Shown here piece after piece: positions 34,923 to 46,538 of a stretch of DNA of 64,000 bases. A model generated the notes under the pieces. It was not told where the DNA came from, did not search any database, and saw only the letters and a list, made by a program, of their open reading frames with translations. Location of the stretch: NCBI GenBank assembly GCA_036250195.1, contig JAVHZZ010000003.1:83291418-83355417 (forward strand), in the 5' to 3' direction. Source of the stretch: Mixophyes australis (Eukaryota; Chordata; Amphibia; Anura; Limnodynastidae). The translations under genes and the position numbers were made by a program. The stretch's first letter is position 1. Every line of letters starts with the position of its first letter.

Positions 34923-35056
34923 TGCCAATTGAGTTAAAGGGGTATACACTGAAGTATAGAAAAGGGCTGCGCATGCGCAGACCCTCAGGATGGTGGACGG
35001 CCACGGTTCCTAAATGTCCGGGAAGAGGCACTCACGGTCCGGTGAGTGACAAGTAG

Positions 35057-35514
35057 TGCCAATACCGGTTAGTGGCCTCTGTCCTCTAGTCCATTGCTGA
35101 AGCCTGACAATATGTAGCTCAAGTAGCTCAGAATGGCTGTCTCATTTACACTCTACAATGGAAGCTTCCACGGGGATACACTCACACCACAGTAATAAAT
35201 ACTCTTATTTGGACCACCTTTCTCTCAGAACCTGCAACCTAAGTGCATTGATGATATATTTTCTGGGACATGGCTAAAAATTCATATAGCCTAATCTTCC
35301 TGTATTTCACTATGACAAAGATAACTCACACTTTACACAAGTATGGGAAACATCCAACTTTATGTGGTGGGTTGAGGTAGGGTTGACTCTCATACTTAAC
35401 TAACTTACTTGGATTAGATGGGGGGTTATACATTGACCCAGGCATATGCACGTTTGCTTAACATAAAACATTCAAATATGTACTGTTCATAATCAGAAAA
35501 AAATGTACACCTGT
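35057..35514. other. no recognised gene
   Basis: Short spacer between the gypsy element and the next hAT. Its left side continues the pre-insertion sequence that ends at 29,268. No feature was recognised. Confidence 0.6.
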
Positions 35515-35870
35515 GTCTGTATTAGAGATGGGCGGGTCCGGTTCTCCGAGAACCGAACCCACCCGAACTTTGGGTATCCAAGTACCGAGCTGAGCAGCTC
35601 GGTACTCTCCCGCCCGTTCCGAATCCAAATCGAGGCCGAACGTCATTGTGACGTCGTCGGATCTCGGGGCTCGGTTCTCGCGATACTTCAACTTTATAAA
35701 TACACGCCTCCACAGCAATCCATTGCTATTTGACACAGGGAGAGAGCAGGGTGTAGTCATAGGCTAATTAGAGCAAGGACAGAGAATACAATATTGTTCT
35801 TGCAATTGCTCTAACCAAAATCGCTAGTGCAGAGAGGAGGATAGAGGTTTATTATTTTTTCTTCATATTT

Positions 35871-36187
35871 GGCACTCCCCAGCGCTTTTGGGGTGTCCCC
35901 CATAATTGTGCATAAATATTTCTGGCTGTCAAAAGTCATATCTGTCAGCAGTATCTACTAAATAATTTTTAGCACTCCTCAGTGCTTTTGGGGTATCCTC
36001 CCTAATTGTGCATTAATATTTCTGGCTGTCAAAAGTCATATCTGTCAGCAGTATCTACCAAATAATTTTTAGCACTCCTCAGTGCTTTTGGGGTGTCCTC
36101 CCTAATTGTGCATTATTATTTCTGGCTGTCAAAAGTCATATCTGTCAGCAGTATCTACTAAATAATTTTTAGCACTCCCCAGTGGTT
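35871..36187 (+). repeat. 100-bp tandem repeat, 5' side of the hAT
   Basis: GCACTCCYCAGYGCTTTTGG recurs at 35,871, 35,971, 36,071 and (partial) 36,171, an exact 100-bp period. Confidence 0.92.
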
Positions 36188-36197
36188 TGCGCTCAGA

Positions 36198-36857
36198 ATG
36201 GATTCAAAGCAGTCCACATATGATCTGAATGAGCAACCAGGTTCTGTCACCAGTCCTGATGTTAGTGTTCCCAGTACGTCATCTGGCCAAGGCGATGTCA
36301 AACAACAGAGTGTTTTCAAATTAGTGCAAAAAACAAAAACCCAAAAAAATTTTACTGTATTGAAGCGAAAAAGAAGTGTAACTGAGCAAAAGTTAAGTGA
36401 CGATAAAAAAAAAATTGCAAGCATGCCATTCTACACACGCAGTGGCAAAGAGAGAATGAGGCCTTCACCTTTGGCTATTAGTGGCAGATCCCAAAAAGTT
36501 ACCCAGCCTACAATTGGTGCACAACTACTGTTACGCGTCAAAGCCGAGCTGCAAGATAACAGTGAGGCATTACAGGAGAATATTTGCTCTGATTCACAAA
36601 TGACAACAATCCCTGTGGAGAGTCCATCCAACAGTGGGATGTCTAATCGTGAGCATTCTGCTGATGTGTGCCTTAATAGCCCGAGTGTAGCCGGTGATAC
36701 CCAAATTGAGGATGCCACTTTGGAATTAGAAGAGGATGAGGGGGAGATTTGTGTAGGCGACGAGGGCGCTAATGATGATGTTGATGATTATGATGCAGAC
36801 AGATACCAAATTGCCTTTCTCAATTTCTATTTATATTCTAGATTATATAACGGCTGA
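36198..36857 (+). CDS. truncated hAT transposase N-terminal ORF, 219 aa
   Basis: The frame starts MDSKQSTYDLNE, has a basic stretch with KIASMPFYTRSGKERMRPSP (aligning with KLANMPFTTRIGKERLRP at 43,695-43,745 in the larger hAT), and ends in an acidic run (EDEGEICVGDEG, then DDVDDYDAD). The last 20 or so codons run into the 3' tandem array. There is no BED zinc finger, catalytic domain or dimerisation domain. It is open over 660 bp, but nothing shows that it is expressed or functional. It is probably a passive remnant of a recent internal deletion. Confidence 0.5.
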   Translation: MDSKQSTYDLNEQPGSVTSPDVSVPSTSSGQGDVKQQSVFKLVQKTKTQKNFTVLKRKRSVTEQKLSDDKKKIASMPFYTRSGKERMRPSPLAISGRSQKVTQPTIGAQLLLRVKAELQDNSEALQENICSDSQMTTIPVESPSNSGMSNREHSADVCLNSPSVAGDTQIEDATLELEEDEGEICVGDEGANDDVDDYDADRYQIAFLNFYLYSRLYNG

Positions 36858-37260
36858 ATAGTTTTCTATTTTACTCCTAGTGGAGAGAGGATCTGATGCA
36901 GACAGATACCAAACTGCCTTTGTCCATTTCAATTTATATTGTACAGTATATAACGGCTGAATTTATTAGTATTTTATACAAGTGGAGGGGGGCCTAGAGA
37001 GACAGAAACCAAACTGGCTTTCTCCATGTCAATTAATATTGTACAGTCTATAACGGCTGGATTTTTTGGTATTTTATACAAGTGGAGGGGAGCCTAGAGA
37101 GACAGAAACCAAACTGGCTTTCTCCATGTCAATTAATATTGTACAGTCTATAATGGCTGAATTTTTTGTTTTTTAAAAAAAGTGGAGGGGGCCTATAGAG
37201 ACAGAAAGCAAACTGTCTTTTTCCATTTCTTTACATATTTAACTATAAGTGTAGGGTGTA
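36796..37260 (+). repeat. about 100-bp tandem repeat, 3' side of the hAT
   Basis: Units starting GACAGAWACCAAACTG recur at about 36,797, 36,901, 37,001, 37,101 and 37,200, each with TATAACGGCTG and AAGTGGAGGGG blocks. The period is 99-105 bp. Confidence 0.9.
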
Positions 37261-37633
37261 ATATAGATTCAAAGACGATGGCTGCATTGCCAATATGCAT
37301 AGATGGAGAGGAAGACAATCTGTTTTGTGTGTAGAATAAATGAAGGCCTACCAACGAAGAATTAAACAGTTTTTTTGGATGATTTATTACCTCAACAATT
37401 AGATTACTTATCTCTAAAACAGTTGGAGCACTAAATTGGGTTATTTTAGGCACAAAAACATGTATTTTCCAACAAAATAGCAAAACAAAACCAAACAAAA
37501 CCAAAACCAAAACCAAAACACGCAATGGCGGTTTTGCAAAACCAAAACCAAAACCAAAACACGACGGTAATCCAGATCCAAAACCGAATCCGAAACCAAA
37601 ACACGGGGGTCAGTGACCATCTCTAGTCTGTAT

Positions 37634-38524
37634 GCAAATCTGTCACTTGCACCTCCTTGTGCTTGAAGAGAGGGAAAGGAAATGTAAACATAAGTTCATG
37701 TTTGCATAATTGGGAACTAAGCCAGACCCAAACTGAGACACAGCAAAGCCTGTCAGTAGCCTATCACTTGCTGGTACTTTAGGGCTTGTGCAAAAACACA
37801 CTGATGACATTGATGACATTAGCTAGCCGCTTCTGATTAGCTGATTGCGCTTTGACTTCTAAAACTGATCCTGCTTATATTATAAAACTAGCAGGGTCAC
37901 CTGGCGTTGTGTGGGTCCAATTTATAATATATAGCAGTTTTTATATATTAGCAAATTATATGGCAAATAGACCAAAAATGCTATTTAGAAAATTTGTTGC
38001 TTTGTCGCGTTGTCATTATTTTGTGTTGCCGTGAGATTTCCTTGTATGATGCACCTTTACTCTGTATTCAGCCATACAATTGTCTCTACATTACACTATA
38101 GCACAATATTACAGTATGTCATCTACCAGAGTGTAATTTTACGTTGATGAGTATGAAGTATTTTCCATACCTATTGTATTTGATAATGTATAGTGTTATC
38201 TATATAAAACATTGTAAACTGGGTAATATAAATATATTAATGTTAGATTAAAAATACTTCTAAAACTTTCTAAATTAGCTTGAATTAAAAAACCTAAAAT
38301 CAGGCAAACTGTGGCCTAGCAAACTACTGTATAATTAACTAAAATGACTTTTCCCATGCCTTTTTTCCTACAGTACTTAATTAGTTGATTTGTCTCAAAT
38401 CCCCACTTGTTGCAGCTAGCAATCTTATTCTAGTAGTCAATTGGAAAACAAATACAATTCTGTTTTTGTGTACTATAGATAAGAGGTATGGGAGGTGATT
38501 CCTAACAGTAATGTGTTTTGTTTA
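37634..38524. other. no recognised gene
   Basis: AT-rich sequence. I recognise no coding or mobile signature. Confidence 0.5.
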
Positions 38525-38532
38525 CATTACAA

Positions 38533-38807
38533 CATACTTGCCTACTTTCAGTAGGCGACGTCCAGGAGAGGTGTGTGGCTAATGGGCGGGAGGGGGTGGG
38601 GCGCCTCGAATCTCGTCATTTTGGCCCTGCCCCCAGGAGTAAAATGACGTTTTGTCACGAGGCGGGGCCAAAATGATGCGATTCTCTGGGAATTTCATAA
38701 TTTTACAAGGGAATTTCGTGATGCGGGAGAAATGCCAGCTGGGAGCCAGGGAGACTGACTCGAATTTCGGGAGTCTCCCGGATTTTCCAGGAGAGTTGGC
38801 AAGTATG
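38533..38807. mobile_element. 275-bp hAT-type MITE, TSD CATTACAA
   Basis: The ends are inverted (CATACTTGCC at the left, GGCAAGTATG at the right) and the 8-bp duplication CATTACAA lies at 38,525-38,532 and 38,808-38,815. The interior has palindromic text such as GGGCGGGAGGGGGTGGG and GGAGTCTCCCGGATTTTCC. No coding capacity. Confidence 0.85.
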
Positions 38808-38815
38808 CATTACAA

Positions 38816-40204
38816 TAGCTAGTTGTAAAGGGGCTATAGGTGGTAGCATTTTTGCTAATTTTTCATTTAGGGAGGGTAATGCTGTCTGTTTTTTTTTTTT
38901 TACTGGGGATTGGATTTTAGTGGCTTTTAAAATATGTGGTAAGATTCCCCCTGTGTTGGTATTACATGTAAAACTATGAAGCCGATTCAGTCATTATACT
39001 ATTGCAATGGAAAATTGTAGGAATAGTGCAATGATGTAAAATCATTATTCGCTGAGTGTCAGTTTCTAGCTTGTTATGTCTCTGTTACTTTTTTATTGTT
39101 TACCCTTTTAAGAAAATCTTCATTAATATAAAAATGGTCAAAACTCCATTCAGGTGTCTAACAAGTAAGTAGTAGAGATAAGCCCAAGTGTGGTGACATT
39201 TTGTGCAAATCAAGTGTTACAGTAGAACAAGTTGGTTCACACACAGTGGTGCAATATTACACTGATATAAAGTACAAATTTCACCTTTTGCTTTCAAGTC
39301 CACAAAATTCTATTTTGTACTGTTTTTGTAAGTTTGCATTTCATGGGAAAATAGTAGAGCAGAGACAATAGTCAACTTATTCTGCTGTGTTCCTATTAGG
39401 GGGGAATGCTGGGTCAATGTAAGGAAAACTTCTCCCTGAAAATTTTGCTGATCTCTAGTAATTAGTTAAGAAGCCACCCTCTACCTTTTAAATCAGATTT
39501 TCACACCTGTACTCACCACTACAAACATTAATGAATACATGCTTATAGGTTCATTGTAACTGTAATACAAAAACATGAATACATCTATTCCTTTCTTTTT
39601 CTTTACAACCTTTAAACTTATATAGTGTTTAGAAACCTCATTTTGTGAAGCAAGTATCTTATATAACAAATGTACTGACCTGTGAAAAGAACCCTTTTTA
39701 TTATATTTTATTATCTTTAATAGAAATTCAACATTTATTCCTGTAGTAGAGAGACATAACTGTTAATCGCCCCATGCTAATAGCTATTCAAAATGTAGAA
39801 AATGTTCACAATATATAATTTCTTCGGATTTTGACTCAATTAACCACTTTAGCTGCACACTAAAATGTTACTGTTATTAGGATACTTGAGCATTAAATGT
39901 AAAGCCAGAAATGTATACTTTTCCATTAACTTCACCTTACAATTTTTATCATACACCAGTTAGTCTCTGTTGCTGCAGTATGTTTTTTGAACATTAAATT
40001 GGAGATCATTGTATACCGAGGCCATCCAAATTGAAACCCACTGAAGGAAATATGTAACTGTTCCTGCACAACTTTGACAGGATCCTCAGGTCATTTACTC
40101 AGTGCTGTTGTTAACATTCTAATGCTCTGACTGGCTAAAGAATGTTCTAACCCCTCCCTCTTCATCTCCTGCTGATTTCAGTGCCCCCAGTGTTTAACAA
40201 TGAA
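38816..40204. other. no recognised gene
   Basis: AT-rich sequence without a recognised feature. Confidence 0.5.
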
Positions 40205-40223
40205 TACAATATTAAGGATGAGC

Positions 40224-40250
40224 GGGCTCGGATTTCTCTAATCCGAGCCC
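40224..40250. repeat. terminal hairpin of the hAT
   Basis: GGGCTCGGATT pairs perfectly with AATCCGAGCCC around a TCTCT loop, starting 11 bases inside the element. The element at 35,523 has the equivalent hairpin with different arms. Confidence 0.85.
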
Positions 40251-40623
40251 ACCCCAACAGTGCGGATCTGACGGGATCCGAGCACTGTTCGGGTATTTCC
40301 GGCGCAAAAAAATGAAACTGAGCCTCTAACGTCCGAGTCTCGCGTCGGATCTCGCGAGACTCGGATTGCATAAATTCCCTGCTCGCGCCCGGCATCTTCA
40401 GTCGGGCTCAGATCATTGAAGAGGGAGGTTATAGGTTTAGTGGTGCTCCGTCCTGTGTCCTGTGTCCTGTCACTCTGTCCTACTTAATATCCAGTGGTTA
40501 CTTGGTCCTGTGCTCTGTCCTGCTGATCAGTCCAGTGGTTATTTTTTCCAGTGCTCTGTCCTGCTGAGTGTAGTGGTGCTTTTGTCCTGTGCTCTGTCCT
40601 GCTGAATCCAGTGGTGCTGCCTG

Positions 40624-42559
40624 CAGGGCCGGTGCAAGGTTGCCCGGCACCCTAGGCAAAGCCCTAGGTTGCCGCCCCCCCCCCCCCCCCCACCCCCCAA
40701 ATAAAAAAAAAATCTAATTTCCCAGCCACTAACACACTTAAAAATAATAACTCTTACCTCCTCTTGGCTGGCTACAATGCAGTCCAGATGTCTGACGCAG
40801 CACTGATGTCTGATGCAGAATGCTGTCCAGGCATCACTGCTGCCCAGGAGCAAACACAGGATATCTAGAGGGGAGGCTCCAAATGCTAGACTTCAGAACA
40901 AAACAAATGAAAGAAAAGAAAACATGACATCACTCACCTGTTACACACTGACATGTACCCCTCTGCCCACCAACTTCACTCACACATGCCCATCTGGCCA
41001 CTAGCTATTTTCATAATGTCACCCCTTGCCCATCAGCTTTTGTCACATATGCCAGCCGCATAGGCGACAACAGCTTTACTCACATGCCCCCCTGCCCACT
41101 ACTTGGCTTTTTTTTTTAGTATTTGGCCACTACTTGGCTCTCCTCTGTTGCTGTCTATTAATGTATTCTGTAGATGATATATTAAATATACTAACACATG
41201 CAAATAAATACAGAAAGGTAATCTAAATGACAGATAATCTAGACCGTTCTATTTTATTTGCATTTGTTAATGTATTCTGCAGATGTAAAATTAATTATAC
41301 TAATAGAGGGCAACAAAGGAGAGCCAAATAGAGGGCAAATACTAATACACATAAATGGTTCCTTAACTATCCTAGAGTAGCCCCAGCAAAGTGAATTAAA
41401 GCTGTGCTTCATTATGCATCGCTGCATTTTGTCACGGCACTATTTTAGTATAAAGACCCCATAGTCTCTAACTCAAGGACATTTCTAATTGTAATCCCCC
41501 AAGTTCCCTATTTTCTCCAGCCTCCTCCTCCCCCCCCAATTTTCTGTAGCATCCATTCTCCCCCCTTTCTAGTGCCTCCATCCCCCCCCTTTGTATAGCC
41601 TCCATTCTCCCCCCTTTGTATAGCCTCCATTCTCACCCCCATTGTATAGCCTCCATTCTCCCCCCACTTTGTATAGCCTCCATTCTCCCCCCACTTTGTA
41701 TAGCCTCCATTCTCCCCCTTTCTATAGCCTCCATTCTCCCCCCTTTGTATAGCCTCCATTCTCCCCCTTTGTATAGCCTCCATTCTCCCCCCCCCTTTGT
41801 ATAGCCTCCATTCTCCCCCTTTGTATAGCCTCCATTCTCCCCCCTTTGTATAGCCTCCATTCTCCCCCTTTGTATAGCCTCCATTCTCCCCCCTTTGTAT
41901 AGCCTCCATTCTCCCCCTTTGTATAGCTTCCATTCTCCCCCCCCTTTGTATAGCCTCCATTCTCCCCCCCTTTGTATAGCCTCCATTCTCCCCCCCTTTG
42001 TATAGCCTCCATTCTCACCCTTTGTATAGCCTCCATTCTCCCCCTTTCTATAGCCTCCATTCTCCCCCCTTTGTATAGCCCCCATTCTCCCCCCTTTGTA
42101 TAGCCTCCATTCTCCCTCCTTACTGTAGCTTCCATTCCCCTCTTTCTGTAGCTTCCGTTCTCCCCCCTATGTATAGCATCCGTCCCCCATCCCCTCCTGT
42201 TATCTGTAGCCTCCTCTTTCCTGTACTCACCTTAACTTCTTCATTTTCCTTCCTTTCTCTTCTTCCGCGCTTCTGTCTTCTTTCTCTGTCTCCTCTACAC
42301 TGGCAGCGTCGTGCGTCGTGACGTCACGACGCTGCCAGGCGCCGGGTAAATTTTAAAATGCGGTGCTGCTACAGTGCAGCACCGCATATAGCGATGGAGC
42401 GGGCGGGTGAGCGGGCGAGCGGGCGGGCGGGCAAACGAGCGGGCGGGCGGGCGGGAGCATTTATTTAATTATCACTGGGTCCCCCACTTCAGTGCCGCCC
42501 TCCAGAGCCCGGCGCCCTAGGCAACTGCCTAACGTTGCCTAATGGGAGCGCCGGGCCTG
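40624..42559. mobile_element. nested non-autonomous hAT, CAGGGC/CAGGCC termini, TSD GCTGCCTG
   Basis: The left end is CAGGGCCGGTGC and the right end, reversed, is CAGGCCCGGCGC. The 8-bp duplication GCTGCCTG lies at 40,616-40,623 and 42,560-42,567. Both ends carry CCTAGGCAA/TTGCCTAGG text. The interior has a 24-bp minisatellite, a palindrome around TGACGTCA (about 42,302-42,337) and another at about 42,362-42,385. No transposase. It inserted into the larger hAT after that element was in place. Family-level twin of 5547-7134. Confidence 0.87.
41570..42180. repeat. 24-bp minisatellite
   Basis: About 25 copies of CCCCTTTGTATAGCCTCCAT plus TCTC, varying mainly in the number of C bases. The long minus-strand Gly/Tyr-rich frames here are repeat artefacts. 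Confidence 0.95.
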
Positions 42560-42728
42560 GCTGCCTGTGTCCTGTGCTCTGTTCTGCTAAGGGCATTGTC
42601 ATTTATAAATTATTCAAAAGTTATAAAAAAAAATTAAAAAAATTATAAAAAACTTATACAAAAATAATTAAAAAAATTATAAAAAAATTATTGAAAAAAA
42701 AGATAAAAAAATTTGTTAAAAAATACTA

Positions 42729-43440
42729 GGTACTGCTATTTCAAAGTCAAACTACGTTCACTGTTGCTGCTGTACCAAAAAATAATAGGTACTGCTATTT
42801 AAAAGTAAAACTACGTTCACTGTTGCTGCTGTACCAAAAAATAATAGGTACTGCTATTTAAAAGTAAAACTACGTTCACTGTTGCTGCTGTACCAAAAAA
42901 TAATAGGTACTGCTATTTAAAAGTCAAACTATGTTCACTGTTGCTGCTGTACCAAAAAATAATAGGTACTGCTATTTACTATTTATTTATTCATATACTG
43001 TTCATTATTTCTGTAGTTCCAAAAAATAGGAACTGCCAGTTATATTACTACGTTCATTATTTCTGTAGTTCCAAAAAATAGGAACTGCCAGTTCTATTAC
43101 TAGGGTCATTGTTTGTGTAGTTCACAAAAAAAGGAACTACCATTTCTATTACTACGTTCATTATTTCTGTATTTCCAAAAAATAGGAACTGCCAGTTACT
43201 ACGTTCATTGTTTCTGTAGTTCCCAAAAAATAGGAACTGCCAGTTCTATTACTACGTTCATTGTTTCTGTAGTTCCCAAAAAATAGGAACTGCCAGTTCT
43301 ATTACTACGTTCATTGTTTCTGTAGTTCCTAAAAAATAGGAACTGCCAGTTCTATTACTACGTTCATTGTTTCTGTAGTTCCCAAAAAATAGGAACTGCC
43401 AGTTCTATTACTACGGTCATTGTTTCTGTAGTCCCAAAGT
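42729..43440 (+). repeat. two adjacent arrays (59-bp, then 52/53-bp) upstream of the transposase
   Basis: The first array has GGTACTGC at 42,729, 42,788, 42,847, 42,906 and 42,965, an exact 59-bp period, with GTACC and GGTAC arms around an A-rich loop. The second array (about 43,010-43,440) has eight units of 52-53 bp with AGTTCC and GGAACT arms around an A-rich loop, and is clearly the same repeat family as the 66-unit array downstream of the transposase. Confidence 0.92.
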
Positions 43441-43479
43441 GTGTGTGGCTTAGGGGTATGCTCTCTTGTGCTGCATATA

Positions 43480-46400
43480 ATGGAGTACAAAAATTTGGAG
43501 GATAAAGTAGGGAAAGATCAAGACCCACTTCCTCCTAATGCTGAAGCTGCTGCCACTAGTCAAGACATTGACATAGATGCTGAAATGCCATCGTCGGCTG
43601 CCAAGGGCGATGCCCAATCTCATAGTATAGGGTATGTAAAATCCAAAAACCCAAAGTTCCCAAAAATTAAAATCATCTGAGGAGAAACGTAAACTTGCCA
43701 ATATGCCATTTACGACACGGATTGGCAAGGAACGGCTTAGGCCCTGACCCGTGTTCATGACAAGTGGTTCAGCTTCACCCATGGATCTAAGCACTTCTCC
43801 TCCCCCCCTCTAACAAATTTAAGAGACTTAAGCTGTCATCAACAACTAGTCCAAGTCCAGCGAGTCCAAGGGTGTTGGTGGTTGCGAAGCCTGACCTTCC
43901 CATCACTGTACGGGAAGAGGTGGCTCCTTCAACCATTTCCAGCACGCCCTCTGCATATGCTGGAAGGATCACCCACGGTCCAGTTACAGATTTGGCTAAT
44001 GATGGTGTGAATGTTGTACACCGGGAGGAGGATATTGATGTAGCTGGCGCTGAGGAGGAACTTGACGAGGAGGATGCTGATGTGGTTATCATAAATGAGC
44101 CACCAGGGATGGAAACAGTTGTTGTCCATGGGATGAAAAAGCCCATCGTCATGCCTGGTCAGAAGACCAACAAATCCACCTCTTCTGTCTGGAGTTATTT
44201 TTATCCGAATCCGGACAACAAATGTATTGCCATATGTAGCTTATGTAAAGCTCAAATAAGCAGGGGTAAGGATCTTGGCCACCTAGGGACATCCTCACTT
44301 ATACGTCACCTGAAGAACCTTCATAATTCAGTGTTTAGTTCAGGACCTATGGCTAGGACCTACAGCAGTCCAGAGACACCTAAATCCCTTGGTCCTGTTG
44401 GATACATACCACCAACACCCTCCTCGTCAACTTCCTCCACGATCTCCATCAGATTTAGTCCTGCAGGCCATGTCACCAGCCAGACTGAGTCCTCTTCAAT
44501 ATGGGATTCATCCGAGGAATCCTGCAGCGGTACGCCTACTACTGCCACTGCTGCTGCTGCTGCTGGTAGTCGGTCATCTTCCCAGAGGGGAAGTCACAAG
44601 AACGCTACGTCTTTCACCAAACAGTTGACCGTCCAACAGTCATTTGCCATGAGCACAAAGTACGACAGTAGTCACTTTATTGCAAAGTGGATAACTGCGG
44701 CTATAACTGCTATGTTGGTGTTAGACGTGCGTCCGGTGTCCGCCATCAGTGGAGTGGGATTTAGACGGTATTGTGTTCACAGTACCAAATCCCGTCGAGA
44801 TTCCACTTCACTAGGCAGGCGATACCAAAGATGTACTGAGAAGTACGAACAAGTGACCTCAGTGCTCTTAAAAATGCGGTTGTAACCACTGTCCACTTAA
44901 CCACGGACATGTGGACAAGTGGTTCAGGGCAAACGAAGGACTATATGACTGTGACAGCCCACTGGGTAGATGCATCGCCTTCCGCAGCAACAGCAGCAGC
45001 TGCATCAGTAGCAGCATCTCCACAACGGCTGCTCGTGCCAAGGCAGGCAACATTGTGTATCACAGGTTTTAATAAGAGGCACAACGCTGACAACCTCTTA
45101 GAGAAACTGAGTGAAATAATCTCACAGTGGCTTACCCCACTTAGACTCTCCTGGGGATTTGTGGTGTCAGACAACGCCAGTAACATTGCATTACATATGG
45201 GCAATTTCCAGCACGTTCCATGTTTTGCCCACACCGTTAATTTGGTGGTGCAGCATTACCTGAAGAGTGGCAGGGGTGTGCAGGAGATGCTTGCGGTGGC
45301 CCGCAAAATTGCTGGACACTTTCGGCATTCTGCCAGTGCCTACCGCAGACTCGAGCAACATCAAAAAAGCTGCCCTGCCATCACCTCAAACAAGAGGTTG
45401 TGACGCGCTGGAACTCCACCCTCTATATGCTGCAGAGGATGGAGGAGCAGCAAAAGGTCATTCAAGCCTTCACAGCCACCTACGACATAGGAAAAGGAGT
45501 GGGGATGCGCCTTAGTCAAGCGCATTGGAGACTGATTTCCGTGTTGTGCAAGGTTCTGCAGCCGTTTGAACTTGCCACACGAGAAGTCAGTTCCGACACT
45601 GTCAGCTTGATTCAGGTGATTTCCCTGATCAGGCTGTTGAAGAAGCAGCTGGAGAAAGTGAGGGAGGAGCTGGTAAACCGTTGCGATTCCACCAAGCATG
45701 TAGCTCTTGTGGATGAAGCCCTTCGTACGCTTTGCCAGGATCCGAGGGTGGTCATTCTTTTAAAGTCAGAGGAATACATTCTGGCCACCATGCTCGATCC
45801 TCGGTTTAAAGCGTATGTTGTGTCTCTGTTTCCGGCGGACACAAGTCTACAGAGGTGCAAAGACCAGCTGGTCAGGAAATTGTCCTCTGAAGAGGACCTT
45901 GACATGCCAACAGCTCCACCTTCATTTTCTTCCACACCCAAGGCTGCGAGGAAAAAGCTCAGTTTTCCTAAAAGACCCGCTGGCGGGGATGCAGACAACA
46001 TCTGGTCCGGACTGAAGGACCTGCCAATCATTGCAGACATGTCTACTGTCGCTGCATTGGATGCTGTCACAATAGAAAAAGATGAAGGATTATTTTGCAT
46101 CCAAATAGACATGTCAGACAGTCCATATTGTTACTGGCAGGAAAAAAAAGGCAGTTTGGAAGCCCCTGTACAAACTGGCTCTATTTTACCTGAGTTGTCC
46201 CCCCTCCAGTGTGTACTCGGAAAGAGTTTTTAGTGCAGCGGGGAACCTGTTCAGTGAGCGGCGAAGGAGGTTGCTTCCGCAGAACATTGAAAAAATGATG
46301 TTCATAAAAATGAATTATCAATTCCTCAATCAAGTACAGCACTGGCCTCCAGATACTACAGAGGGACCTGTGGTTGTGGAGTCCAGCGGGGACGAATTGA

Positions 46401-46483
46401 TAATGTGTGAGGATGAGGAAGTACACACTGAAAGGGGAGAGGAATCAGAGGATGAGAATGAGGATGACATCTTGCCTCAGTAG
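43480..46483 (+). pseudogene. hAT transposase with BED zinc finger, frameshifted
   Basis: The transposase would cut and join its element's ends in the nucleus. Coding runs over about 3 kb in at least five pieces. These are: 43,480-43,677 (MEYKNLEDK start); a short piece with KLANMPFTTRIGKERLRP; 43,872-44,885 with acidic DEEDAD and the BED finger (C122, C125, H146, H151 of this frame); 44,909-45,403 with MTVTAHWVD, SDNASN and FAHTVNLVV; and 45,400-46,233, overlapping 46,211-46,483, with TRWNSTLYMLQRM, ILATMLDPRFK and the C-terminal dimerisation block ERVFSAAGNLFSERR. The TTDMWT block (around 44,900) falls at a frame break. At least four frameshifts make it inactive. Domain order matches BED-finger (ZBED-like) hAT transposases of about 650-800 residues. 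Confidence 0.9.
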
Positions 46484-46538
46484 AGCCAGTTTAGTTTGTA
46501 CAGGGAGAGATGAATAGCTTTTTTGGTGTGGGGGCCCA

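Larger units (their letters stand above)
29269..35051 (-). mobile_element. full-length young non-autonomous Ty3/gypsy (chromodomain) element, TSD AGTAG
   Basis: The element is 5,783 bp with two LTRs in direct orientation, TG...CA ends and a 5-bp duplication AGTAG at 29,264-29,268 and 35,052-35,056. It is read on the minus strand, so the 5' LTR is the right-hand one. The interior is only 2,217 bp and holds one ORF (Gag, protease, integrase tail, chromodomain), a self-primer-type binding site and a polypurine tract. Reverse transcriptase, RNase H and the integrase core are missing, so it needs these from a relative. The LTRs differ at two substitutions that I noticed plus one TA unit, which implies a very recent insertion. 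Confidence 0.95.
33270..35051 (-). repeat. 5' LTR (right copy)
   Basis: 1,782 bp. In transcription order it has U3 with an inverted repeat and TATA box (34,898-34,905), the predicted start at about 34,874, three 26-bp palindromic repeats, a 77-bp tandem repeat, a long leader and the four-hairpin array close to the primer-binding site. If the start is right, R plus U5 forms a leader of about 1.6 kb. Confidence 0.95.
35523..37625 (+). mobile_element. internally deleted hAT element, TSD GTCTGTAT
   Basis: 2,103 bp with termini TAGAGATGG at both ends (inverted) and an 8-bp duplication GTCTGTAT at 35,515-35,522 and 37,626-37,633. A terminal hairpin lies at 35,534-35,560. The interior holds a 100-bp tandem array on each side and, between them, a 219-codon frame matching the start of the transposase in the 10.8 kb hAT. 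The BED finger and catalytic domain are deleted, so it can only move in trans. The right end is A/C-rich (repeated CCAAAA). Confidence 0.88.

Noticed and set aside
29269..35051. Endogenous retrovirus
   Set aside because: Chromodomain, the Gag/protease type and the self-primer site fit a Ty3/gypsy retrotransposon; no envelope gene is present.
41508..42135. Long Gly/Glu/Tyr-rich minus-strand frames
   Set aside because: A 24-bp minisatellite is a multiple of three, so all frames stay open by chance; there is no gene signature.
43929..46112. Antisense frames across the hAT transposase (for example 45,612-46,112)
   Set aside because: They are shadows of the plus-strand transposase, which has clear BED and dimerisation motifs.
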